DNA of 52,179 nt from Clostridiales bacterium UBA7285 (GCA_002472145.1 DKRJ01000022.1:1-52179); one strand, 5' to 3'; shown: positions 15,320-24,146, counted from the first letter of the stretch. Numbers and translations: made by a program. The notes: a model not told the origin generated them from the letters alone.

Positions 15320-15964
15320 ATGCTTAGGACTGTACTTTTGGGGCCTCCGGGTGCCGGAAAGGGCACTCAGGCCGTAAGGATAACGGAAAAATACGGGATC
15401 CCTCACATATCAACGGGCGACATCTTCCGCGACAACATCAAGAGAGGGACGGAACTCGGAAAGAAAGCCCAGGAATACACGAGCAAGGGTGAGCTCGTAC
15501 CGGACGAGCTGGTCGTGGAGATCGCCACTTCGAGACTTCTCGAGGACGACTGCAGGAACGGCTTCCTTCTGGACGGCTTCCCGCGCACGGTGTATCAGGC
15601 CGAAAAACTCGACGAATTCCTCGAGTCGCACGGACAGAAGCTCGATAAGGTGATCGACATCCGCGTAGCCGACGACGAACTCCTCACGAGGCTGACCGGC
15701 AGGCGCGTCTGCAGAAAGTGTGGCGCAAGCTATCACGTCGTGAACATGCCTCCTAAAAAAGAGGGAGTATGCGACGTCTGCGGCGGAGAACTCTATCAGC
15801 GTGCCGACGACACCGAAGAGACTGTAAAAAACAGGATCAACGTGTATAAGAAACAGACGGCGCCGCTGACGGACTACTACACCGCGCGCGGAAACATCGC
15901 CGCCATCGACGGAGCAGGAGATCCGGACGAGATCTTTAAAGATATCGTCAAGGCGCTTGACTGA
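15320..15964 (+). CDS. adk: Adenylate kinase
   Basis: Makes two ADP from ATP and AMP. 214 residues: P-loop GPPGAGKGTQ at 8-17, AMP-binding GFPRT, and a lid domain with four cysteines (CRKCG ... CDVCG) that bind zinc, as is usual in Gram-positive species. It follows secY by 8 bases. Methionine aminopeptidase, which often follows adk in this cluster, is missing here. Confidence 0.98.
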   Translation: MLRTVLLGPPGAGKGTQAVRITEKYGIPHISTGDIFRDNIKRGTELGKKAQEYTSKGELVPDELVVEIATSRLLEDDCRNGFLLDGFPRTVYQAEKLDEFLESHGQKLDKVIDIRVADDELLTRLTGRRVCRKCGASYHVVNMPPKKEGVCDVCGGELYQRADDTEETVKNRINVYKKQTAPLTDYYTARGNIAAIDGAGDPDEIFKDIVKALD

Positions 15965-15990
15965 ACGTACGGGATACTGCAGGTGATTTG

Positions 15991-16209
15991 ATGGCTAAGA
16001 AAGACACGATAGAAGCGGTGGGAACCGTAGTCGACGCTCAGCCGAACGCAATGTTCGTGGTAAAACTCGACAACGGGTTCGAAGTGCTTGCGCATATTTC
16101 AGGCAAAATCAGAATGAACTATATCCGCATCCTACCGGGCGACAGGGTGAAGGTGGAACTTTCCCCTTACGACCTGACGCGCGGCAGGATAGTCTGGCGC
16201 GACAAATGA
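15991..16209 (+). CDS. infA: Translation initiation factor IF-1
   Basis: OB-fold factor that binds the ribosomal A site during initiation. 72 residues, starting MAKKDTIEAVGTVVDAQPNAM and ending GRIVWRDK, a standard length and sequence. The ATG at 15991 is preferred over the adjacent in-frame TTG at 15988. Confidence 0.97.
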   Translation: MAKKDTIEAVGTVVDAQPNAMFVVKLDNGFEVLAHISGKIRMNYIRILPGDRVKVELSPYDLTRGRIVWRDK

Positions 16210-16228
16210 TAGACAGGAGGTTATCGAA

Positions 16229-16342
16229 ATGAAAGTCAGAGCATCGGTAAAGCCGATCTGCGAGAAATGCAAGGTCATCAAGAGACACGGAAAAGTCATG
16301 GTGATCTGCGAGAATCCTAAACATAAGCAGAGACAGGGCTGA
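16229..16342 (+). CDS. rpmJ: Ribosomal protein L36
   Basis: A 37-residue zinc protein, starting MKVRASVKPICEKCKVIKR. It has the Cys-x2-Cys...Cys-x4-His ligand set (ICEKC, ICENPKH) and lies between infA and rpsM as expected. AGGAGG precedes the ATG by 7 bases. Its small size makes it easy to miss. Confidence 0.97.
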   Translation: MKVRASVKPICEKCKVIKRHGKVMVICENPKHKQRQG

Positions 16343-16465
16343 AAAAGCCTTGAACTTTCGGGTGTGGAGGACCGGGACCCGCACCTCGCCGTTATTTAAC
16401 AACACACGTCGCCTGTCTATATCACTCCCGGATATGTGACGGAAGATAGGAGAAGGAGGAAAAAT

Positions 16466-16834
16466 ATGGCTCGTATAGCCGGTGTTGACCTGCCGAGAGA
16501 GAAGAGAGTCGAGATAGGGCTCACGTACATTTACGGTATCGGCAGACCGACAGCAAACGCCATCCTTAAGGAGGCGGAAGTAGATCCTGACACCAGAGTC
16601 AAAGACCTGACCGAGGACGAAGCAGGACGCATCAGAAAAATCATCGAAAGCAGCTACACGGTTGAAGGCGACCTCAGAAGAGAGACCGCACTCAACATCA
16701 AGAACCTCATGGAAATCGGTTCCTACAGGGGCATCCGCCACAGAAGGGGACTCCCTGTCAGAGGTCAGAACACTAAAACAAACGCCAGGACGCGCAAAGG
16801 GCCTAAGCGCACTGTGGGCAGAAAGAAGAAGTAA
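16466..16834 (+). CDS. rpsM: Ribosomal protein S13
   Basis: Small-subunit head protein contacting P-site tRNA. 122 residues, starting MARIAGVDLPREKRVEIGLT and carrying GSYRGIRHRRGLPVRGQ and the basic tail. The start at 16466 follows AAGGAGG; a 123-base untranslated gap after rpmJ may hold a control element. Confidence 0.98.
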   Translation: MARIAGVDLPREKRVEIGLTYIYGIGRPTANAILKEAEVDPDTRVKDLTEDEAGRIRKIIESSYTVEGDLRRETALNIKNLMEIGSYRGIRHRRGLPVRGQNTKTNARTRKGPKRTVGRKKK

Positions 16835-16849
16835 AGGAGGTAGGACAGC

Positions 16850-17251
16850 ATGGCTAAGACTGTAAAGAAGAACACAGTAAGAAAAAAGAGAAACGTCCGC
16901 AAGAACGTCGAAAAAGGTCAGGCGCATATCCAGTCCACCTTTAACAACACTCTCGTAACGCTCACGGATATGGAAGGCAACGCACTTTCATGGTGCAGCG
17001 CAGGTTCGCTCGGATTCAAAGGATCGAGAAAATCCACGCCTTTCGCGGCGCAGAGCGCGGCTGAGACCGCTGCCAAAGCCGCCATGGAGCACGGACTCAA
17101 GACCGTCGAGGTCTACGTAAAGGGTCCTGGCTCGGGACGCGAATCGGCGATCAGAGCCCTTCAGGCCGCCGGACTCGAAATCACGATGATCAAAGATATC
17201 ACACCGATCCCTCACAACGGCTGCAGGCCGCCGAAGAGAAGAAGAGTCTGA
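16850..17251 (+). CDS. rpsK: Ribosomal protein S11
   Basis: Small-subunit platform protein of 133 residues. Conserved stretches are AHIQSTFNNTLVTLTD and VKGPGSGRESAIRALQAAGL, and the end is NGCRPPKRRRV. Confidence 0.98.
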   Translation: MAKTVKKNTVRKKRNVRKNVEKGQAHIQSTFNNTLVTLTDMEGNALSWCSAGSLGFKGSRKSTPFAAQSAAETAAKAAMEHGLKTVEVYVKGPGSGRESAIRALQAAGLEITMIKDITPIPHNGCRPPKRRRV

Positions 17252-17272
17252 CGGAAGGGAGGAACGAATATA

Positions 17273-17860
17273 ATGGCAGTAAACAGAGAACCTATCCTGA
17301 AAAGATGCAGATCGCTTCAGATAGATCCAAGTCATATGGGCATCTATAAGGAGTCCAAGAGAAAACCGAGACAGAGCTTCAAGAAGATGAGCGAGTACGG
17401 CCTCCAGCTTCGCGAGAAGCAGAGAGCAAAGTTCATCTACGGCGTGCAGGAAAGACAGTTCAGAAACACGTTCGAAAAGGCTTCTAACATGAAGGGCATC
17501 ACGGGTGACAACCTCCTGATCATGCTCGAGGAGCGCCTCGACAACGTCGTCTACAGAATGGGACTTTCCACGACGAGAAGAGAAGCCAGACAGCTCGTTA
17601 CACACAGCCATTTCACCGTAAACGGCAAAAAGGTAAACATCCCTTCGTATCAGGTAAAGCCTGGCGACGTGATCGCGGTAAAGGCTAAGAGCCAGAACTC
17701 TCCTAAATTCAAGGAGATCAAAGAGATGCAGGTCGGTGTTCCGGGATGGCTTTCCGTCGACAGAGACAAACTCACCGGAACGGTACTCGCCGCTCCGACC
17801 AGAGAGCAGATCGACACTCCTGTCGAGGAGCGCCGTATCGTCGAGCTTTATTCCAAATAG
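17273..17860 (+). CDS. rpsD: Ribosomal protein S4
   Basis: Primary 16S rRNA binder and, in many species, regulator of the alpha genes. 195 residues with the S4 RNA-binding domain around LEERLDNVVYRMGLSTTRRE. The N-terminus lacks the zinc cysteine knot, so it is the zinc-free form. Confidence 0.97.
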   Translation: MAVNREPILKRCRSLQIDPSHMGIYKESKRKPRQSFKKMSEYGLQLREKQRAKFIYGVQERQFRNTFEKASNMKGITGDNLLIMLEERLDNVVYRMGLSTTRREARQLVTHSHFTVNGKKVNIPSYQVKPGDVIAVKAKSQNSPKFKEIKEMQVGVPGWLSVDRDKLTGTVLAAPTREQIDTPVEERRIVELYSK

Positions 17861-17916
17861 TGATACAGTTCGATTTCATGCCCTTGTTACTGCTTGGATA
17901 AAAAGGAGAGCATCTA

Positions 17917-18861
17917 ATGATAGAAATCGAAAAGCCTACAATTACAAAGACCGTAAGCGAGAACGGCACATATGGCAAATTTGTCATCGAGCCGCTCGAG
18001 AGAGGCTTCGGAATCACACTCGGCAACTGCATGAGAAGGATCCTTTTAAGTTCGCTCCCGGGAGCAGCCGTCACGTCTGTCAAGATCGACGGGATCCTCC
18101 ACGAATTCTCGACGATCCCAGGGGTCAAGGAAGACGTCACGGAGATCATCCTCAACCTGAAGAAGCTGGCGATCAGACTCTGGAGCGACGAGCCTAAGCG
18201 CGTGATCATCAACGCCGTGGGACCTAAAGAGGTCACGGCTGCAGACATCATCGCAGACTCCGATCTCGAGATCTTCAATCCGGACCTTCACATCGCGACG
18301 CTCGAAGAGAACGCCACGCTCGTCATGGAGATGAAGATAGCCAGAGGCCGTGGCTACGTTCCTGCGGATCAGAACAAGACGGATGACACGCCGATCTCGG
18401 TGATCCCGGTCGATTCCATCTTTACTCCGGTCAGAAGAGTGAACTTCACTGTCGACAACACCAGAGTCGGCCAGGTGACCGACTACGACAAGCTGACGCT
18501 CGAGATCTGGACCGACGGCTCGATTTCCCCTGAAGAGGGCGTATCGATCGGCGCCAAGATCATGCAGGAGCACCTGAATCTGTTCGTTACGCTCGACGAC
18601 GCGGCAGACCACATGGAGATCATGGTGGAAAAGGAGGAAGACCAGAAGAGCAAAGGCCTCGAGATGACGATCGAGGAACTCGAACTCACGGTACGTTCCT
18701 TCAACTGCCTCAAGAGAGCGGGCATCAACACGGTGCAGGAACTCACCGAGCGTTCCGAGGACGAGATGATGAAAGTCAGGAACCTCGGGAAGAAGTCGCT
18801 CGACGAAGTCAAGAGAAAACTCGCGGAGCTCGGTCTTTCGCTGAGATCGAACGAGAAATAG
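17917..18861 (+). CDS. rpoA: RNA polymerase alpha subunit
   Basis: Scaffold of RNA polymerase and target of activators. 314 residues: the N-terminal dimerisation domain with FGITLGNCMRRILLSSLPG, then a flexible linker and the C-terminal DNA-binding domain with NCLKRAGINTVQELTER. It sits between rpsD and rplQ as in most bacteria. Confidence 0.98.
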   Translation: MIEIEKPTITKTVSENGTYGKFVIEPLERGFGITLGNCMRRILLSSLPGAAVTSVKIDGILHEFSTIPGVKEDVTEIILNLKKLAIRLWSDEPKRVIINAVGPKEVTAADIIADSDLEIFNPDLHIATLEENATLVMEMKIARGRGYVPADQNKTDDTPISVIPVDSIFTPVRRVNFTVDNTRVGQVTDYDKLTLEIWTDGSISPEEGVSIGAKIMQEHLNLFVTLDDAADHMEIMVEKEEDQKSKGLEMTIEELELTVRSFNCLKRAGINTVQELTERSEDEMMKVRNLGKKSLDEVKRKLAELGLSLRSNEK

Positions 18862-18886
18862 ACTCTGAAAGAAAGGAGAATCCGAA

Positions 18887-19228
18887 ATGCCGGGATACAG
18901 AAAACTTGGCAGGCCTACGGCTCACAGACAGTCGATGCTCAGGAACCTCACGACCGACCTTTTCAGGGAGGGCAGGATCCAGACGACTGAGAACAGAGCC
19001 AAAGAGGTCAGAAGAGAAGCCGAAAAACTCATCACGATGGCAAAGACTGACAGCCTCGCGAACAGAAGACACGCAATGGCGTATCTCTACGACGAGACCG
19101 TAGTCAACAACCTGTTCGAGACGATCGCGCCTAAATACGAAGACCGTCAGGGCGGATACACGAGGATCCTCAAACTCGGTCCTCGCCGCGGAGACGCAGC
19201 AGAGATCGTATTCCTCGAACTGGTATAG
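18887..19228 (+). CDS. rplQ: Ribosomal protein L17
   Basis: Last gene of the alpha group, 113 residues, starting MPGYRKLGRPTAHRQSMLRN. Its TAG stop is the first triplet of a five-copy 14-bp repeat that runs into the intergenic region. The genes that usually follow in Firmicutes (ecf transporter genes, truA, rplM, rpsI) are absent here; rplM-rpsI lie about 32 kb downstream. Confidence 0.98.
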   Translation: MPGYRKLGRPTAHRQSMLRNLTTDLFREGRIQTTENRAKEVRREAEKLITMAKTDSLANRRHAMAYLYDETVVNNLFETIAPKYEDRQGGYTRILKLGPRRGDAAEIVFLELV

Positions 19229-19295
19229 TCCGGGTGGTACAGTCCGGGCAGTATAGTCCGGGCAGTATAGTTCGGGTAGTATAGTCCGGGCTGCA
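19226..19295. repeat. 14 bp tandem repeat, five copies, from the rplQ stop
   Basis: Five units of TAGTCCGGGCAGTA type (starts 19226, 19240, 19254, 19268, 19282). The first unit starts with the rplQ stop codon. Confidence 0.92.
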
Positions 19296-19334
19296 GACGA
19301 AGCCTGAACTTAAGTCAGAACATAAGTCAGAATA

Positions 19335-19377
19335 AGACCGCTTCGGGAGTTTTCGCTCCTGGGGCGGTCTTTGTTTT
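19335..19377 (+). terminator. Terminator of the S10-spc-alpha operon
   Basis: AGACCGC...CGGGAG / CTCCTGGGGCGGTCT form a long stem with a TTTTCG loop, followed by TTTGTTTT. It ends the 31-gene ribosomal transcript. Confidence 0.9.
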
Positions 19378-19493
19378 GGCTGATCTTTCGCGCAGTATTC
19401 TGAAAATACAGGCTTGCTGTAGAAATTTTATTATATATAATAATGTTAGTATAATTTATGATTTATTGATGCATTGATGCGAAAGGGGTCAAA

Positions 19494-20500
19494 ATGTACA
19501 GGGGAAAGGGTTTTCGCATTCTGACCGCTGTTCTGGATTTGGCGCTTGTCCTGAGCCTGCTGCCGACGAGTTTTGTCGCGGTGGATGGTCCTTCAACGAA
19601 AACGTGCAGTACTACCTCCGCGAAGACGCCGCGCCGGCAGGTTTTGCCAGGCTAAGCGAAGACTACGCATTCCAGGTGAGCAAAACCAGGCAGGACTGGG
19701 AGAACCACCTCTACATCAACGGCGACACGATCCTGATCCCGAACGAAAAACTCACGGAAATCTCCTTTACTAAAGTCTGGAGCGACAGCGGCAATGAGGA
19801 CGGCATACGTCCGAGCTCTGATCCTCAGAGCAGCGATTACTTCGGCAAGTGGCTGCATCTCTACAGCACCGTGAACGGAACGGAGACCGAAGTGAGCGGA
19901 TACGCGCCGACTATTTCCGTCGACCCTTCCGACAGCAGTAAATGGACTGTCACATACACCGGGCTTCCTTTGATCGACGGAAACTACAGCGTAAAGGAGG
20001 TCATCCCTGCAGGCAGCCGTTATAAAGCGGATTACGGAGCTCAGGGCTTGACATCGGTATCCGCGGGCGGCACGCTGACGAACACAGAGACCGAGGAAGA
20101 AAAAGTGAGCATCCCGGCAGCTAAGAAGTGGGCAGGCGGCGCCAAAGGCGACGAGGCAGTGATAGTCCTCACCGTCAACGGCCGGAAGACAGATACGACC
20201 CTGACGCTGAGCGAATCCAATAAATGGAGTTCTTCCTTCGACGACCTTCCGAGGTTTGACGAAAACGGCGAGGAGATCGAGTACGGCGTGACCGAGGAGA
20301 CCGTGGAATGGAAGTTCACGGTGGAGCCGGACGGAAACGGCGGGTTCATCGTCACGAACAGCCCGAAGGATGAGCCGGGAAAACCGGAGAACCCGGGCAC
20401 CGGCGACGGAACGCCTGCTGCCCTCATCCTGGCCGTTCAGGCTTTCTGCCTTGCTTTGCTGATGAAGCTCAGGGGCATGCGCCGCCGCGGGAACGAATGA
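19494..20500 (+). pseudogene. Cna_B-type surface protein, 5' part deleted and frameshifted
   Basis: At 19494 an ATG after AAAGGGG opens a clear signal peptide (GFRILTAVLDLALVLSLLPT), but this frame stops soon after. From about 19586 another frame encodes the body: WSFNENVQYYLRED, then two Cna_B-like beta-sandwich domains (SYSVKEVIPAG type motif GNYSVKEV; PAAKKWAGG start of the second), a sorting motif NPGTGD, a hydrophobic segment and a basic tail. Signal peptide and body are thus out of frame, and the usual N-terminal adhesive region is missing. An internal deletion near 19575-19590 explains this best. The body frame has a GTG at 19604 but no obvious binding site. Phase variation is less likely, as no slippery tract lies at the joint. 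Confidence 0.8.
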
Positions 20501-20529
20501 ACCGGTCCTGACATTCGGCTGATTTGCTC

Positions 20530-20558
20530 TTGAAACCCCATCGCGGGTCGGATATAAT
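20530..20558 (+). promoter_or_regulatory. Promoter of the cobalamin riboswitch transcript
   Basis: TTGAAA (20530-20535), a 17-base spacer and TATAAT (20553-20558), a near-perfect sigma-A promoter. The start of transcription, near 20566, coincides with the beginning of the riboswitch. Confidence 0.88.
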
Positions 20559-20563
20559 ATTGA

Positions 20564-20790
20564 CGTAGGTGAATAACCGATCTCATGTTCCCCTTTATAT
20601 CAAAGGGGCCAAGAGGGAAGCAGGTGCGATGCCTGCGCGGTCCCGCCGCCGTAAATGGCCGCTTGCTCTCGTGCACGTAAGACGTGCGCCACTGGGAAAC
20701 CGGGAAGGCTGGGAGAAGCCATGGCCATGAGCCGGAAGACCTGCATGAGATGATCCTTACCGGCGGTGAACCGGCTTAGGGAAAAAATCA
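20564..20790 (+). promoter_or_regulatory. Cobalamin riboswitch
   Basis: The core of the adenosylcobalamin aptamer is clear: GGGAAGCAGGTGCGATGCC, then TGCGCGGTCCCGCCGCCGTAA, the peripheral arm (GCACGTAAGACGTGC), GCCACTGGGAAACCGGGAAG, and the closing AGCCGGAAGACCTGC with GGTGAACCGGC. The order and spacing match the B12-element. It lies between a consensus promoter and two terminators, so binding of a cobamide should switch off the TIM-barrel gene downstream. Confidence 0.95.
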
Positions 20791-20798
20791 GCAAATAC

Positions 20799-20825
20799 GG
20801 GCTGTGGGGCTACCACAGCCCTTTT
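20799..20825 (+). terminator. First terminator behind the riboswitch
   Basis: GGGCTGTGG / CCACAGCCC, a perfect 9-bp stem with loop GGCTA and TTTT. Either part of the expression platform or a constitutive partial stop. Confidence 0.8.
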
Positions 20826-20867
20826 CATAGACTGTGGAGCCGGCTTTTCATTCTTTTTCATACCTAT

Positions 20868-20907
20868 GATAAGGCAGGTTCCGTCACCCTGCCTTATCGC
20901 ATTTTTT
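20868..20907 (+). terminator. Second terminator, abutting the ribosome binding site
   Basis: GATAAGGCAGG / CCTGCCTTATC, a perfect 11-bp stem, then GCATTTTTT. The T-run is directly followed by GGAGA, the binding site of the next gene, so this hairpin can control both termination and start-site access. Confidence 0.85.
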
Positions 20908-20917
20908 GGAGAAAATA

Positions 20918-21799
20918 ATGGATCATAGCGGAGACTGCGGACATATGGACAACTATAGCAAGGACAGCGCCGCCCGGGACGGATCCGGCGGAGGCGGTGC
21001 CGGTAAGGGATACGCGGACCGGATATTCATAGCCACGTTCTCGTCCGGGGCAGTCGAAACCGCGAAAAAATACGGCTTCGGCATAGAACTCAACGACCTG
21101 TGCATATCGCATAATCTGGACCCGGAGCAGCGCGAGTTCGTCATCGGACGCATGAAGAGCGAGATAGAGAACTCGGGCAGCGCCGGCCGCAGGGTCATCA
21201 TGCACGGGCCTTTCACGGAACTCACGCCCGATTCGATCGACCCGCTCGCGCTGAAACTCACCCGCGACAGGTACGATCAGGCGATCGGGTTCTGCGATAT
21301 GTTCGGGATAAAGGACTTCGTGGTCCACAGCGGATATTTTCCCCTCATATATCACAGGGAATGGCACGTCAAAAAGTCTGTACAGTTCTGGCGCTCGCTG
21401 GCTGACAGCCTGCCGCGGGACTTCACGGTCTACGTCGAGAACGTCTTTGAGGACGATCCGGAGGAACTGCTCGAGGTAGTGGCCGGGACCGACCGCCCGA
21501 ACGTGAAAGCGTGCCTGGACGTCGGCCATGCCAACGTCCTGACGAAGGAGGGCTGCGAAGTGACGGACTGGATAGACACGCTCGCGCCTGTCACCGGACA
21601 CTTCCACCTGCATAACAACGACGGCACCGCGGACCAGCACAGACCGGTGAACGACGGAAAACTGTACATGAAACGCGTGCTCGACGAGATATGCGCGAAG
21701 TGCGCGCCAGACGTGACATTCACGATCGAAAGCGGCACGTGTTCGGAGAGCGCGGAATTTCTCAAACAATATTTCTCTGAAAAACAGGGCCTCCTATGA
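20918..21799 (+). CDS. TIM-barrel protein under B12 riboswitch, possible CbiR-type cobamide hydrolase
   Basis: 293 residues of the xylose-isomerase-like / AP endonuclease 2 superfamily (PF01261). After a Gly/Ser-rich 30-residue N-terminus the barrel shows metal-ligand-like residues at strand ends: H96 (IMHGP), H137 (VVHSG), E174 (YVEN), D201 and H204 (CLDVGHANV), H228-H232 (GHFHLHNN) and E271 (TIES). The fold alone fits sugar isomerases, epimerases or endonuclease IV. The cobalamin riboswitch directly upstream suggests a role in B12 metabolism; CbiR, the cobamide-remodelling hydrolase known from Akkermansia, belongs to this same superfamily. That link is my inference. No cobalamin synthesis or uptake gene is nearby. 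ATG at 20918 was chosen over the in-frame TTG at 20906, which lies in the terminator T-run. Confidence 0.75.
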   Translation: MDHSGDCGHMDNYSKDSAARDGSGGGGAGKGYADRIFIATFSSGAVETAKKYGFGIELNDLCISHNLDPEQREFVIGRMKSEIENSGSAGRRVIMHGPFTELTPDSIDPLALKLTRDRYDQAIGFCDMFGIKDFVVHSGYFPLIYHREWHVKKSVQFWRSLADSLPRDFTVYVENVFEDDPEELLEVVAGTDRPNVKACLDVGHANVLTKEGCEVTDWIDTLAPVTGHFHLHNNDGTADQHRPVNDGKLYMKRVLDEICAKCAPDVTFTIESGTCSESAEFLKQYFSEKQGLL

Positions 21800-21902
21800 T
21801 ACAATAAATTCGCGGAAAATCGCGTTTTGTCAGAGGAAAACGCGTATCGCAGATTGGCGATGCGAACGGAAAACAGCGCTTCGGCGAGGAAATATAACGG
21901 AT

Positions 21903-24146
21903 ATGGATCTCAGCGGATTAAATAAAGAACAGCAGCAGGCGGTGAAGTGCACCGAGGGGCCTCTTCTCATACTGGCGGGGGCGGGCTCCGGCAAGACGAG
22001 CACCATGACTCACCGCATAGCGTATTTGATAGAGGAAAAGGGCGTCAGCCCGTACAGCATACTGGCAGTCACCTTCACGAACAAAGCCGCGGCGGAGATG
22101 CGCTCGCGCGTCGAGCAGCTCTGCGGCAGCGTCAGGGGCATGTGGATCATGACTTTCCACGCCATGTGCCTGCGGATGCTGCGCGCTGATTCCGACAGGA
22201 TAGGCTTTGACCGGAACTTCGTCATATACGACACGACCGACCAGAAGACCGTCGTAAAGAACATTATAAAGGAAATGAACGTAAGGACCGATGAATATAA
22301 GGTACCGTACGTTTTGTCCGTCATCAGCGATAAAAAGGAAAAGAACGTGACCGCGGCGGAATTCGCCGCCGAGGCAGATCAAAACAACCCGCGCGAGAGG
22401 ACGCTTTCACGCATCTACACGGCGTATCAGCGCGAGCTCACCGAGAACGACGCGATGGACTTTGACGACCTGCTGCTCTACGCCTGCAGGCTGCTTTCCA
22501 GCGAGCCGGACGTCCTCGAAAAATACAGGGGACGCTTCAGATATATCATGGTCGACGAGTACCAGGACACTAACAGGCTGCAATATCAGATCGTCAGACT
22601 TCTGGCTAAGGAGCACGAAAACATCTGCGTCGTAGGGGACGACGATCAGTGCATATACGAGTGGCGCGGCGCCGACATCCGCAACATATTAGATTTCGAA
22701 AAGGATTTCCCGCACGCAAAGGTCGTGAAGCTGGAGCAGAACTACCGCTCCAACGGCAACATCCTGAAGGCGGCGCATTCCGTCATCAAAAACAACCGCG
22801 GGCGCAAGAGCAAGAAACTCTGGACGGAGAAGCCGGACGGGGCTAAGATCACGTATTACCGCGCTCCCGACGATAAACAGGAGGCGGAGTACGTCGCGGA
22901 TCAGGTAGAGAAGCTGAGTGGCGAGGGCCGCGAATATTCAGACGTCGCGATACTATACCGCAACAACTCCCAGTCGAGGCTCTTTGAACAGTCGTTCACT
23001 GCGCGGAAGATACCGTACCGGGTCCTCTCCGGGCTGAGATATTACGACCGCAAGGAGATCAAGGACGCGATGGCGTATATGCGCCTCGTAGTGAACCCGA
23101 AGGACGAGCTTTCATTCCGCCGGATCATAAACGAGCCTAAACGCGGCATCGGACCGAAGACCGTCGAAAAGCTCATCGCCTTTGCGAACGTAAAGAAGAT
23201 GGCTCCGATAGACGCTCTCCGCGAGCCGGACGTCCTGGAGACGCTCCCGCCCAGATCACGCGAAAGCGTAAAGGAAATGGCGGACGCTGTAGCGCTCTGC
23301 AGGGACGAGAACGAGAACCTCAGGGTCTCCGACGTATACGACAATCTCCTCGTGAGGACGGGATATCTTACGGCGCTTGAGGCCGAGCAGACCGTCGAGT
23401 CGGAGGGCAGGATCGAGAACCTGATGGAATTCAAATCGGCGATCGCGGATTACGAAGCGTCCGCAGAGTCGCCGACGCTGGCCGAGTTCATGGAGACCAT
23501 CTCTTTGATGTCGGACATAGATAACCGCGACGAGAGCGAGAACGCCGTCGTTCTTATGACCATGCACAGCGCTAAGGGCCTTGAATTTCCGGTCGTCTTC
23601 ATGCCGGGAATGGAAGATGGGCTCTTCCCGGGAAGACGGAGTTTTGACAGCAGGGAAGGCCTCGAAGAGGAGCGCAGGCTCTGCTATGTCGGCATGACGC
23701 GCGCAAAGGAGAAGCTGTATCTGACCGGCGCAAACGTCAGGACACTGTACGGAACGACGGACTACACGCGCGAGTCGCAGTTCCTGCGCGAAGTCGATAA
23801 GAGCGTCATCGAGGGCGACGACGTGTATCAGAGCAGGAAGGGCTCCTTCGGATGGGACGGCGGGATCTCCGGCCCCGGTGTCAGGAGCGGTTCGTTTGAC
23901 GGCTCGTCAGGAGCCGAATACAGCGGCTTCAGGCCGTACGACGCCCTCAGGCAGGCAAAGGAAGCCACGGAAAAGAACGCCTCCGCCAGCGCAGAGGTTT
24001 TTGCCGCGGGCGATAAGGTATACCATAAGAAATTCGGCGAAGGGCTCGTGATCGACGCGGGCGGCGGCACCGTCACGGTCGCGTTCGGGACCGTCGGAGT
24101 CAAGAAGATGGCGGTCGGCATCGCGCCGCTGAAGAAGGTAGAATAA
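21903..24146 (+). CDS. pcrA: ATP-dependent DNA helicase PcrA (UvrD family)
   Basis: Superfamily 1A 3'-5' helicase for nucleotide excision repair and removal of RecA filaments. 747 residues: Walker A AGAGSGKTST at 25-34, motif Ia TFTNKAAAEM, motif II VDEYQDTN, motif III GDDDQCIYEWRGAD, motif V MTMHSAKGLEF and motif VI VGMTRAKE. After about residue 660 a Gly/Ser-rich linker leads to a C-terminal Tudor-like domain (AGDKVYHKKFGEGLV) that in PcrA binds RNA polymerase. The TAA shares a base with the ligA ATG, a pairing of pcrA and ligA common in Firmicutes. Confidence 0.97.
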   Translation: MDLSGLNKEQQQAVKCTEGPLLILAGAGSGKTSTMTHRIAYLIEEKGVSPYSILAVTFTNKAAAEMRSRVEQLCGSVRGMWIMTFHAMCLRMLRADSDRIGFDRNFVIYDTTDQKTVVKNIIKEMNVRTDEYKVPYVLSVISDKKEKNVTAAEFAAEADQNNPRERTLSRIYTAYQRELTENDAMDFDDLLLYACRLLSSEPDVLEKYRGRFRYIMVDEYQDTNRLQYQIVRLLAKEHENICVVGDDDQCIYEWRGADIRNILDFEKDFPHAKVVKLEQNYRSNGNILKAAHSVIKNNRGRKSKKLWTEKPDGAKITYYRAPDDKQEAEYVADQVEKLSGEGREYSDVAILYRNNSQSRLFEQSFTARKIPYRVLSGLRYYDRKEIKDAMAYMRLVVNPKDELSFRRIINEPKRGIGPKTVEKLIAFANVKKMAPIDALREPDVLETLPPRSRESVKEMADAVALCRDENENLRVSDVYDNLLVRTGYLTALEAEQTVESEGRIENLMEFKSAIADYEASAESPTLAEFMETISLMSDIDNRDESENAVVLMTMHSAKGLEFPVVFMPGMEDGLFPGRRSFDSREGLEEERRLCYVGMTRAKEKLYLTGANVRTLYGTTDYTRESQFLREVDKSVIEGDDVYQSRKGSFGWDGGISGPGVRSGSFDGSSGAEYSGFRPYDALRQAKEATEKNASASAEVFAAGDKVYHKKFGEGLVIDAGGGTVTVAFGTVGVKKMAVGIAPLKKVE

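Noticed and set aside
16343..16465. A known ribosomal leader before rpsM
   Set aside because: There is partial hairpin potential but no motif that I recognise and no terminator; I list only the gap.
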